Origin: Azospirillum sp. 412522
Lineage (GTDB): Bacteria > Pseudomonadota > Alphaproteobacteria > Azospirillales > Azospirillaceae
DNA: 64,000 bases
Direction: 5' to 3'
Assembly: GCF_019805165.1 (NCBI RefSeq)
Contig: NZ_RWIJ01000001.1
Coordinates: 290,077-354,076 of the forward strand
Notes under the pieces: generated by a model
Databases searched by the model: none
Told to the model about the DNA's origin: nothing
Seen by the model: the letters and a program-made list of their open reading frames with translations, nothing else
Translations under genes and position numbers: made by a program
Shown: piece after piece, positions 57,139-64,000 of the stretch
How the letters are laid out: each line of letters opens with the position of its first letter
How positions within the stretch are numbered: the stretch's first letter is position 1

Positions 57139-59226
57139 TTACCCTTCGATCTTCGAGAAGTCGGCCACCGCGTTCAGCGTCGTGCGGATCTGCGTCAGCA
57201 GGCGCAGGCGGTTGGCGCGCAGGTCCTTGTCCTCCGCGTTCACCGTGACCTTGTCGAAGAAGGCGTCCACCGGACCGCGCAGCTTCGCCAGCGCCGCCAT
57301 GGTGCCGGTGAAGTCCTCCGCGTCCAGCAGCGGCTTGGCGGTGGCCGAAGCCTCGTTCAGGGCGGCGAACAGCGCCTTTTCCTCGTCCTGGGCCAGACGG
57401 GCGGCATCGACCGGCTGGTCGAAGCTCGCACTGTCCTTCTTCTCCTCGATGCGGACGATGTTGGAGGCACGCTTGTAGGCGGCTGCCAAGTTGGCGCCCT
57501 CGTCGGAGCCGACGAAGGCCTGCAGGGCCTTCACGCGGGCCAGCAGCCGGACCAGATCATCCTCGCCGCCGAGCGCGAACACCGCGTCGACCAAGTCATG
57601 GCGGACACCCTGCTCGCGCAGCACCACCTTCAGGCGGTCGGCGAAGAAGGACATCAGGTCGGCGCCGACGCTACCGGCCGGGGCGAAGCCGCCGACCTTG
57701 TAAGCGCCATGGGCAGCAGCAAAGACTTCGAAAAGCTTCACCCGCAGCCCGTTCTCCAGCACCAGCCGGATCACGCCCAGCGCAGCGCGGCGCAGCGCGT
57801 AGGGGTCCTTCGATCCCGTCGGCTTCTCGTCGATGGCGAAGAAGCCGACCAGCGTGTCGATCTTGTCGGCCAGCGCCACCGAAACCGAAACCGGCGCAGT
57901 CGGGCAATTGTCCGACGGACCCACCGGCTTGTAATGGTCGGCGATGGCGTTGGCGACATCGGCGCTCTCGCCCTGGCCCAGCGCATAGTAGCGGCCCATG
58001 ATCCCCTGGACCTCGGGGAACTCGCCGACCACCTCGGTCACCAGATCGGCCTTGCACAGCAGGGCGGCGCGGCTGGCGGCGTCGCTGTCGGCACCGATGA
58101 CATCAGCGATCTTGGCCGCCAATTCCTGAACGCGCCTGACCTTCTCGGCCACCGTTCCCAGCTTGGCGTGGAAGGTGATCTTCTCCAGCGCCGGGAGGCG
58201 GGCTTCCAGCTTGGTCTTGCGGTCCTGGTCCCAGAAGAACTTGGCGTCGGACAGGCGGGCGCGCAGCACCCGCTCGTTGCCGGCGACCACGGCCTTGCCG
58301 CCGTCCAGCGTCTCGGTGTTCGCCACGACGATGAAGCGCGGGGCCATCTTGCCGCCGGCGTCCAGCGCCGCGAAATACTTCTGGTGGGTGCGCATGGAGG
58401 TGATCAGCACCTCCGACGGCACGTCCATGAAGCTTTCGTCGATGGCGCCCATCAGCACGACCGGCCATTCGACGAGGCCGGCGACCTCCTCCAGCAGCGC
58501 GTCGTCGGGCGACAGGGTCAGTCCCTGCGTGGCGGCCAGCGCCTCGGCGTCGGCCTTGATCTTGGCCTTGCGCTCCTCGCGGTCGAACACGACCTTGGCG
58601 GCGTGCAGCTTCTCATTGTAGTCGGCGAAGCTTTCGACCGTGAAGGCGTCGGGCGCCAGGAAGCGGTGGCCGCGGGTGGCGTTGCCGAAGGCGATGCGGC
58701 CCTGGGTGCCGCCGATGTCGTAGCCGCCGTCGAGCGCCCGCCCGCCGAACAGGGCGATGATCGAATGGAGCGGACGGACCCAGCGCACCGTGCCGGTGCC
58801 CCAGCGCATCGACTTTGGCCAGGGCAGTTCGGCCATGGCGGTCGGGATGATCTCGGACAGCACCGCGGCTGTTTCGCGGCCCTTCTTCTCGGTCACCGCG
58901 AAATAGAAGACGCCCTTTCCGGTATCGCGCTGCTCGCACTGGTCGAGGCTGTCGAGGCCGGCCGATTTCAGGAAGCCGGCGACCGCCTGTTCCGGCGAGC
59001 CGACGCGCGGACCCTTCTTCTCCTCGCGCACGTCGGCGGTGCGCTCCGGCAGCCCGTCGACCATCAGGGCCAGACGGCGCGGGGTGGAGTGCGCCTCGGC
59101 CTTGGCGAAGGTCAAGCCGTTCGCCGCCAGCTTGTCGGTGACGAGACGCTTCAGGTCTTCGGCGGCCCGCGCCTGCATGCGGGCGGGGATCTCTTCGGAG
59201 AAGAATTCGATCAGGAGTTCGGTCAT
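57139..59226 (-). CDS. glyS: Glycine--tRNA ligase beta subunit
   Basis: The beta subunit of the heterotetrameric (alpha2beta2) glycyl-tRNA synthetase, 695 residues. It starts [25 protein letters not shown], the family N-terminus. The B3/4-like region [14 protein letters not shown] and the HD-like and anticodon-binding C-terminal part ([22 protein letters not shown], landmarks near 665-685) are also present. It follows glyQ with 4 bp between them, forming the glyQS operon. Confidence 0.97.
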   Translation of the reverse strand: MTELLIEFFSEEIPARMQARAAEDLKRLVTDKLAANGLTFAKAEAHSTPRRLALMVDGLPERTADVREEKKGPRVGSPEQAVAGFLKSAGLDSLDQCEQRDTGKGVFYFAVTEKKGRETAAVLSEIIPTAMAELPWPKSMRWGTGTVRWVRPLHSIIALFGGRALDGGYDIGGTQGRIAFGNATRGHRFLAPDAFTVESFADYNEKLHAAKVVFDREERKAKIKADAEALAATQGLTLSPDDALLEEVAGLVEWPVVLMGAIDESFMDVPSEVLITSMRTHQKYFAALDAGGKMAPRFIVVANTETLDGGKAVVAGNERVLRARLSDAKFFWDQDRKTKLEARLPALEKITFHAKLGTVAEKVRRVQELAAKIADVIGADSDAASRAALLCKADLVTEVVGEFPEVQGIMGRYYALGQGESADVANAIADHYKPVGPSDNCPTAPVSVSVALADKIDTLVGFFAIDEKPTGSKDPYALRRAALGVIRLVLENGLRVKLFEVFAAAHGAYKVGGFAPAGSVGADLMSFFADRLKVVLREQGVRHDLVDAVFALGGEDDLVRLLARVKALQAFVGSDEGANLAAAYKRASNIVRIEEKKDSASFDQPVDAARLAQDEEKALFAALNEASATAKPLLDAEDFTGTMAALAKLRGPVDAFFDKVTVNAEDKDLRANRLRLLTQIRTTLNAVADFSKIEG

Positions 59227-59230
59227 TGGA

Positions 59231-60127
59231 TTACTTCGCCCCCGTCCAGACTTCGCAGCAGGCCTTGGCCAGCGTGCGCACGCGGCCGATATAGGCGGCG
59301 CGCTCGACGACGCTGATCACGCCGCGGGCGTCCAGCAGGTTGAACAGATGCGACGCCTTGATGCACTGGTCATAGGCGGGCAGCGCGAGATTCTGGGCCA
59401 CCAGCGCCTGGCATTCGGCCTCGGCGTCCTTGAAATGCTGGAGCAGCATGTCGGTGTTGGCGAATTCGAAATTATGCTTCGAGTATTCGACCTCGGCGCG
59501 CTTGAAGACGTCGCCGTACTTCACGCCCTGACCGTTGAAGTCCAGGTCGTAGACATTCTCCACGCCCTGCACATACATGGCGAGGCGCTCCAGCCCATAG
59601 GTCAGCTCGACCGCGACGGGGTCGCATTCGATGCCGCCGACCTGCTGGAAATAGGTGTACTGCGTCACTTCCATGCCGTCGCACCACACCTCCCAGCCCA
59701 GGCCCCAGGCGCCCAGCGTCGGGCTTTCCCAGTCGTCCTCGACGAAGCGGATGTCGTGCAGCGCCGGATCGATGCCGATGGCGCGCAGGCTGTCCAGATA
59801 CAGCTCCTGCGGGTTCGCCGGCGACGGCTTCATGATGACCTGGTACTGGTAGTAATGCTGCAGGCGGTTCGGGTTCTCGCCGTAGCGGCCGTCCTTTGGC
59901 CGGCGCGACGGCTGGACATAGGCGGCCTTCCAGGCATCGGGACCCAGCGCCCGCAGCGTGGTCGCCGGGTGGAAGGTGCCGGCGCCGACCTCCATGTCGT
60001 AGGGCTGCAGGATGACGCAACCCTGCTCCGACCAGAACTGATGGAGCTTGAGGATCAGGGCCTGGAACGACAGGCCGCGGCGGTCGGCGGAGTTTCCGCC
60101 GTCGGAAGTCCCGATCTGGGAGGCCAT
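59231..60127 (-). CDS. glyQ: Glycine--tRNA ligase alpha subunit
   Basis: The catalytic class II subunit, 298 residues. It shows [34 protein letters not shown] (split across about 18-51), [23 protein letters not shown] with class II motif 2, and [21 protein letters not shown]. It overlaps no gene and precedes glyS. The start ATG 60127 adds a short hydrophilic extension before the conserved core. Confidence 0.97.
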   Translation of the reverse strand: MASQIGTSDGGNSADRRGLSFQALILKLHQFWSEQGCVILQPYDMEVGAGTFHPATTLRALGPDAWKAAYVQPSRRPKDGRYGENPNRLQHYYQYQVIMKPSPANPQELYLDSLRAIGIDPALHDIRFVEDDWESPTLGAWGLGWEVWCDGMEVTQYTYFQQVGGIECDPVAVELTYGLERLAMYVQGVENVYDLDFNGQGVKYGDVFKRAEVEYSKHNFEFANTDMLLQHFKDAEAECQALVAQNLALPAYDQCIKASHLFNLLDARGVISVVERAAYIGRVRTLAKACCEVWTGAK

Positions 60128-60221
60128 GGACGGTCCACAATGAGAAATGTTGAAAACGCGGCCGCACGATAGGCGGGTGGCACCGTCAAATCAAGCCGCA
60201 GCGCGGCGGCGGTCCTCGTGG

Positions 60222-60524
60222 TCAGCGTCCGTAGGGGCAGGCGGGCCGGCCGCAGGACACCGCGGAGCGCGGGGCGACATAAGCGCCGCATTCCGGACAT
60301 TTCTCCATGTCCTCCGCCTCCATGGCGGGCGCGTAGGACCGGGGGTCGCGCGGTGGGGCGCCGCCGGGCGCGGCATCGCGCCGTCCCGACTGGTGATTTC
60401 CGTCCTGGCGGCGGGCGGCTTTGCGGGTGCGGCCGATTTCCTGCACGCGGTTGACCCAGCGCCAGCCGAACCAGACCGCGCCGATCACCAGCGCAAGAAG
60501 AATAATCTTGGACAAGGACATCAT
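60222..60524 (-). CDS. Small membrane protein with C-terminal zinc-ribbon-like cysteines
   Basis: A 100-residue protein. One N-terminal membrane helix (LSKIILLALVIGAVWFGW) is followed by a basic, disordered linker (about 25-70) and a compact Cys cluster (MEKCPECGAYV, then VSCGRPACPYG) suggesting a small zinc-binding domain. The order helix-linker-zinc ribbon is also seen in small PP0621-like proteins. Function unknown. ATG 60524 and the adjacent ATG 60521 are both possible starts. Confidence 0.7.
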   Translation of the reverse strand: MMSLSKIILLALVIGAVWFGWRWVNRVQEIGRTRKAARRQDGNHQSGRRDAAPGGAPPRDPRSYAPAMEAEDMEKCPECGAYVAPRSAVSCGRPACPYGR

Positions 60525-60652
60525 CGCCGGCAACCCGTCTGATCTCCCGGGCATTCAGCCCGCGGACGACGGGAAGTCAAGGGAATAGAGGGAAAGCAGG
60601 GGCCGGCGGGACCACCGCAAGAGCGTGTGGCGGTCCCGCCTGACGGGCCGCC

Positions 60653-61102
60653 TTACTTGGCGGCGACGGCCGGGCGCCAGCTGTAGACCGGGACGACGCC
60701 ATAGGTCCGGGTCATGTCGGCCTGCCGCACGCTGCGCACGAGAACCTCCGCGCCGGTGGCGATGCGGATGTCGGTGCCGAGCAGGCCGCAATCCTCCGGC
60801 ACGATGTTGATGCACTGGGTGGCGTCGACCCGGCTCAGCACGATGTCGAAGGGCAGGCCGTTGCGGGCATAGACGCCCAGCAGGCCGGGGGCGGAGGTCG
60901 CCGTGCTCAGCGTCACCACGCCGGCCGGCAGCGCGCGGTCGCTGGCCGCGGTCGGGCGCTGGTTGTGGCTTTCGTCCCAGATGGGCTTGCCCGAGGAGTC
61001 CAGCTTGGATTGGGCTGCGGCGCCGCCGCTGAAGCCGGAGAGGGCCAGGGTCGCGCCGCTCACCGCCGTCAGGGCCAGAATCGCCATCCGAAACCGCGAC
61101 AT
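60653..61102 (-). CDS. Exported hypothetical protein
   Basis: A 149-residue secreted protein. It has a signal peptide (MSRFRMAILALTAVSGATLAL..., cleavage near GGAAAQ). The mature part has two Cys in ATQCINIVPEDCGLLG that could form a disulfide, and a beta-rich look (LPFDIVLSRVDAT, VLVRSVRQADM). I do not recognise the family. ATG 61102 is preferred over a GTG at 61210 because it begins the signal peptide. Confidence 0.7.
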   Translation of the reverse strand: MSRFRMAILALTAVSGATLALSGFSGGAAAQSKLDSSGKPIWDESHNQRPTAASDRALPAGVVTLSTATSAPGLLGVYARNGLPFDIVLSRVDATQCINIVPEDCGLLGTDIRIATGAEVLVRSVRQADMTRTYGVVPVYSWRPAVAAK

Positions 61103-61442
61103 CGTTGTGCTCCGTACTTGTCTCTGTTCTTTTTTGTCCGCCCGGACACATGGAGCGACCGGGTGTCGGGCCTTTATATGGGGATCGCTGCACGCTGTCG
61201 CCCTAACCAAGAAAGCCTAGGGTATTCGGTTAAGGTCACGCTGTGCGTCGGTGGTGCCGACAGTTCGCTCTGGACGCAGGTTCGCTGCTTGTGAATGATA
61301 ATTCTTGCATCCGTTGATGAATATGGCGGTATGAATACGCTTCGGTTGTGAAGCTTTCGTTCGGGCTTCTTCGCCTGGATGGTGCAATGAAGGTGGTGTT
61401 CTCTATATGGGTGCGATTTTTGCTGATGGTCGAGGCGGCGCG
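61103..61442. other. Divergent intergenic region
   Basis: About 340 bp between an exported protein (minus) and a GNAT gene (plus). Several A/T-rich stretches are present (e.g. GTGAATGATAATTCTTG near 61290). No gene is evident; it is probably a promoter region for both sides. Confidence 0.5.
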
Positions 61443-62021
61443 ATGATGGCCCCCATGGGTGGACCGACGCTGGAAACCGCTCGCCTGATCCTGCGGCCGA
61501 CCCGGGCGGAGGATTTCGAAGGCTGGGCGGCGATGATGGCCGATCTCGAGACGACCGAGTTCATCGGCGGCCTGCAGTCGCGCCCAGTCGCGTGGCGCGG
61601 CTTCCTGTCGATGGCGGGTGCTTGGTCGATCCAGGGCTTCGCCATGTTTTCGGTTATCGAGAAGGAAACCGGCCGTTGGGTCGGCCGTGTCGGTCCCTGG
61701 GTGCCGGAAGGCTGGCCGGGGCCGGAGGTCGGATGGGCGATCATGCGTGACCGCTGGGGCTGCGGCTACGCGGTCGAGAGCGCCGTCGCCGCCATCGACT
61801 GGGTGTTCGATCATCTCGGCTGGACCGAGGTCATCCATACCATCCATCCCCGCAACGCCGCTTCGCAAGCCGTGGCACGGAAGTTGGGCGCGCAGATGCG
61901 CGGCACCACCCTGTTGCCCGAGCCGGTCAATCCACCGGAAGCCGACGTCTGGCACCAGACTCGAGAAGAGTGGCGCGCACGCTGGTCTCATACGGGTGTC
62001 GACCAATACCGCTGCCTTTAA
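61443..62021 (+). CDS. GNAT N-acetyltransferase (RimJ/RimL-type)
   Basis: A 192-residue acetyltransferase. It opens with LETARLILRPTRAEDFEGWAAMMAD (about 10-34), the RimJ/RimL N-terminal region. The acetyl-CoA pyrophosphate loop lies in AIMRDRWGCGYAVESA (R-x-x-G-x-G/A). The HTIHPRNAASQAVARKLGAQ segment is the typical B-motif region. The target is unknown, either a protein N-terminus or a small molecule. ATG 61443 follows GAGGCGG; ATG 61407 is possible. Confidence 0.88.
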   Translation: MMAPMGGPTLETARLILRPTRAEDFEGWAAMMADLETTEFIGGLQSRPVAWRGFLSMAGAWSIQGFAMFSVIEKETGRWVGRVGPWVPEGWPGPEVGWAIMRDRWGCGYAVESAVAAIDWVFDHLGWTEVIHTIHPRNAASQAVARKLGAQMRGTTLLPEPVNPPEADVWHQTREEWRARWSHTGVDQYRCL

Positions 62022-62249
62022 ACGCATCCGAGTCGCAAGGGGGTCTCCCGCCTCGGGAGGCCTCTTTGCCGGAAATGCTCCTTTCGCATTTCCTCATGAC
62101 CTGACACCGTCTGGGGGCGTGCATATAGGACGCAATTTACCGCTCATGAGTGGTGTTTTCCGATTGAAGCCGATAATGTTGCCCCATACCATGTGCTGGT
62201 CGGCCGAGATTGTTTCGGCTTTCCATTAAAAGCATTGATGGGGGCGGTC

Positions 62250-62915
62250 ATGGCATCGATTAAGGCATTCGACCTGATTAAGCGTCTCGCCACGGACAGC
62301 GAATTTCGGAAACGGCTGAGTGCCGAAGACCATCAGGGCAAGCGCAGCTTTCTCACGACGGAGGGATTTGCGGATGTCATGTGCGAAGATGTCCGCAGCT
62401 TGCAGCGGTCCAATGTGCCGCATCCCCCGGCCGCAGCTCTGACCGAGACGATCGCGACCGGCGTCAAGGCCGTTGCCGCGGCGGCTTTCGGCGCACCGGC
62501 GAAGGTCGCTGCTGCTATCAGCGCACCGGCAATGGCTTCGGCTGGTTTCAGCGCGCCGGCAATGGCTTCGGCTGGTTTCAGCGCACCGGCAATGGCTTCG
62601 GCTGGTTTCAGCGCGCCGGCAATGGCTTCGGCTGGTTTCAGCGCGCCGGCAATGGCTTCGGCTGGTTTCAGCGCGCCGGCAATGGCTTCGGCTGGTTTCA
62701 GCGCGCCGGCAATGGCTTCGGCTGGTTTCAGCGCGCCGGCAATGGCTTCGGCTGGTTTCAGCGCGCCGGCAATGGCTTCGGCTGGTTTCAGCACGCCGGC
62801 GATGGCTTCGGCTGGTTTCAGCGCGCCGGCGATGGCTTCGGCTGGTTTCAGCGCGCCGGCAATGGCTTCAGCCGGTTTCAGCGCCCCCGCGTTTGCCACC
62901 AAGGCTGCCGGTTGA
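62250..62915 (+). CDS. Nif11-like N-terminal domain protein with 12 decapeptide repeats
   Basis: A 221-residue protein. Residues 1-55 (MASIKAFDLIKRLATD, then EFRKRLSAEDHQGK and TEGFADVMCEDV) match the Nif11-like leader family pattern of an aliphatic helix, D-x-E-F/L-R, and an acid-rich turn before a G-F-x-x-x. Residues about 56-75 are a linker. From about 76 the sequence runs in pentads (AAAAF, GAPAK, VAAAI), and residues 91-210 are 12 copies of SAPAMASAGF; one reads STPAMASAGF. It ends SAPAFATKAAG. No cysteine is in the repeat part and no double-glycine cleavage site is seen. GGGGGCGG precedes ATG 62250; ATG 62193 and 62238 are alternatives. Function unknown. Confidence 0.75.
   Translation: MASIKAFDLIKRLATDSEFRKRLSAEDHQGKRSFLTTEGFADVMCEDVRSLQRSNVPHPPAAALTETIATGVKAVAAAAFGAPAKVAAAISAPAMASAGFSAPAMASAGFSAPAMASAGFSAPAMASAGFSAPAMASAGFSAPAMASAGFSAPAMASAGFSAPAMASAGFSAPAMASAGFSTPAMASAGFSAPAMASAGFSAPAMASAGFSAPAFATKAAG
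62520..62879 (+). repeat. 12 tandem copies of a 30-bp repeat
   Basis: The unit is GCGCGCCGGCAATGGCTTCG plus GCTGGTTTCA. Copies differ at only a few positions (gcgc/gcac, caat/cgat, and the last copy's cttca/gccgg). Being a multiple of three, it keeps all six frames open. The near-identity points to recent tandem expansion. Confidence 0.95.
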
Positions 62916-63188
62916 TCTTGGTATCGGGCTAAAGGGTGCTGGCCTAAAGGCGGTTGTTTCCCTCAATGGCTCGCGGCGCATGGTCTCGGTGCTATCAGGA
63001 CACCGACCCATGCGCCGATTTTCGTCATGACCAAAGGCGCCTTCATAAGACTGTCTATCTGCACAGCAATTTTCTTTCGCTATGCGTTTTCACTAGAATT
63101 TTTGCGGATTGCCTATGCTATTGGTTTAGCCGTTGCATCCCATTCGCAGCAATCCTAATGGCAGCCCGATTGCAGGAGGGGCCCTTAA

Positions 63189-64000
63189 ATGGCCAATGAA
63201 CAGGCACTCGCCCTCATTAAGCGCCTAGCCACCGATGGCGAATTCCGTAATCAACTGAATGCACTTGATATTCAGGGCAAGCAGGTCCTTCTGGCACAGA
63301 GCGGGTTTGGCGGTGTCCTCCCCGATCATGTCCGCAGTGCGGCCGCTGACGCCTTCAATTTTCTGACCGGCAAGGAAGCTGGGCTGGACAACGGCGTGGC
63401 GGTCGAGTCGATTGCCACCGCGGCGTCTGCGTCCGCAACCTCCGCCTCTGCCACCTCCGCTTCCGCAACGTCAGCATCGGCCACTTCCGCCTCCGCGACC
63501 TCTGCCTCAGCCACCTCGGCATCGGCGACCTCAGCATCGGCAATGTCGGCCTCGGCCGTCTCCGCTTCTGCAACTTCGGCTTCTGCCTCTCCGGCGCCAA
63601 GCTTCAGCGCATCGGCGCATTCGGCGTCCGCCGCCCCGGCTTCGGCCTTCTCGGCCGCCGCGCAATCTGCCTCCGCGGTTCCGGCCCCGGCCTTCTCGGC
63701 GGTCGCCGCCCCGGCTTCGGCCTTCTCGGCCGCCGCGCAGTCTGCCTCCGCGGTTCCGGCCCCGGCCTTCTCGGCGGTCGCCGCCCCGGCTTCGGCCTTC
63801 TCGGCCGCCGCGCAGTCTGCCTCCGCGGTTCCGGCCCCGGCCTTCTCGGCGGTCGCCGCCCCGGCTTCGGCCTTCTCGGCCGCCGCGCAGTCTGCCTCCG
63901 CGGTTCCGGCCCCGGCCTTCTCGGCGGTCGCCGCCCCGGCTTCGGCCTTCTCGGCCGCCGCGCAGTCTGCCTCCGCGGTTCCGGCCCCGGCCTTCTCGGC
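63189..64000 (+). CDS. Nif11-like N-terminal domain protein with pentad repeats (3' end outside window)
   Basis: An open frame of at least 270 residues, paralogous at its N-terminus to the preceding gene (MANEQALALIKRLATDGEFR..., sharing ALIKRLATD-EFR and the AL-x-IQGK turn). A linker at about 45-79 is followed by strict pentads: seven SASAT (residues 80-114), then SASAM, SASAV, SASAT, SASAS, PAPSF, SASAH, SASAA. A 25-residue unit (PASAF SAAAQ SASAV PAPAF SAVAA) then repeats to the window edge. AGGAGGGG lies 7 bp before ATG 63189. No stop appears before 64000. Confidence 0.75.
   Translation, partial: MANEQALALIKRLATDGEFRNQLNALDIQGKQVLLAQSGFGGVLPDHVRSAAADAFNFLTGKEAGLDNGVAVESIATAASASATSASATSASATSASATSASATSASATSASATSASAMSASAVSASATSASASPAPSFSASAHSASAAPASAFSAAAQSASAVPAPAFSAVAAPASAFSAAAQSASAVPAPAFSAVAAPASAFSAAAQSASAVPAPAFSAVAAPASAFSAAAQSASAVPAPAFSAVAAPASAFSAAAQSASAVPAPAFS
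63426..63635 (+). repeat. 14 degenerate 15-bp pentad repeats (SASAT-type)
   Basis: The protein unit SASAT (and variants) is repeated in register, but its codons vary widely between copies (TCT/TCC/TCA/TCG/AGC for Ser; GCG/GCC/GCA/GCT for Ala). The repeat is thus conserved mainly at protein level. Confidence 0.85.
63636..64000 (+). repeat. 75-bp tandem repeat, about 4.9 copies, cut by window edge
   Basis: Each 75-bp copy encodes the 25 residues PASAF SAAAQ SASAV PAPAF SAVAA. Copies are almost identical (a CAA/CAG difference in the first), so expansion is recent. Confidence 0.95.

Noticed and set aside
62520..62879. CRISPR array resemblance
   Set aside because: The 30-bp units are directly adjacent with no spacers, inside a protein-coding frame.
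62381..62932. Alternative open frame with a G-F-G-W-F-Q periodic peptide
   Set aside because: It is open only because the repeat is a multiple of three and GC-rich; it has no Nif11-like start or ribosome-binding site.
63159..63174. Sigma-54-like -24/-12 sequence (TGGCAG, 5 bp, TTGCA) before the second Nif11-like gene
   Set aside because: The spacing fits GG-N10-GC, but transcription would start about 3 bp before the ATG and omit the AGGAGGGG ribosome-binding site, so it is probably chance.

Overview
The window is high-GC (roughly two thirds G+C) alphaproteobacterial chromosome. Gene content and neighbourhoods fit Rhodospirillales, most likely Azospirillum or a close relative. Pointers are an rplU-rpmA-obg block, an RcdA/DUF1465 protein, a PHA cluster (phaR, an accessory subunit, a class III-like phaC, phaA, phaB), a ROSE-type thermosensor before hsp20, and several chemotaxis receptors. 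The species call is inference, since no 16S rRNA is present.

Layout. 1-5.2 kb: obg (cut by the window edge), rpmA, rplU, tRNA-Ser, a membrane protein of unknown function, a secreted Cache protein, hsp20 with an RNA thermometer, rcdA-like, rpmE. 5.3-9.5 kb: an ABC exporter, an ABC-2 permease and murein endopeptidase MepA. 9.7-13.5 kb: a methyltransferase, tRNA-Leu and tRNA-Ala, a glutathionylspermidine-synthase-family protein and small unknowns. 13.7-18.4 kb: the PHA locus. Thiolase and reductase make 3-hydroxybutyryl-CoA, the synthase polymerises it, and PhaR is the granule-linked repressor. 18.5-25.9 kb: ubiD, DUF971, Trm112-like, Lon-N, a thioredoxin-TPR protein, a prolyl-tRNA deacylase, tRNA-Gly, an RraA-family protein and an AEC transporter.

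26.5-31.2 kb: two methyl-accepting chemotaxis proteins flanking a small HExxH protein. 31.6-37.5 kb: a polyprenyl-phosphate glycosyltransferase with a GT-C membrane partner, a serine beta-lactamase-like hydrolase, a SnoaL-like protein and an unknown 351-aa protein. 37.7-44.5 kb: a NadE-like protein that has lost its catalytic residues, a stand-alone proteasome-type Ntn hydrolase, elbB, gltX, cysS and DoxX. 44.6-54.7 kb: pmbA/tldE, amt, purQ-purL, a metallo-beta-lactamase-fold protein, an SLC13/ArsB-type carrier, a GAF-HD-GYP protein and DedA. 54.9-62.0 kb: an unknown protein, a PIN protein, a CheY-CheC pair, glyS-glyQ, two small unknowns and a GNAT acetyltransferase.

The most unusual part is the right end (62.25-64.0 kb). 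Two tandem genes share an N-terminal domain of about 50 residues resembling the Nif11-like leader of RiPP precursors. That domain is followed by very long Ala/Ser repeats in a strict 5-residue register: 12 copies of a 30-bp unit in the first gene, and SASAT-type pentads then a 75-bp repeat running off the window in the second. No modification enzyme is visible inside the window. Other points to check are a ROSE-like thermometer with a textbook bulged-G helix, a PHA gene pair overlapping by about 270 bp with both frames looking coding, and a NadE pseudoenzyme candidate.
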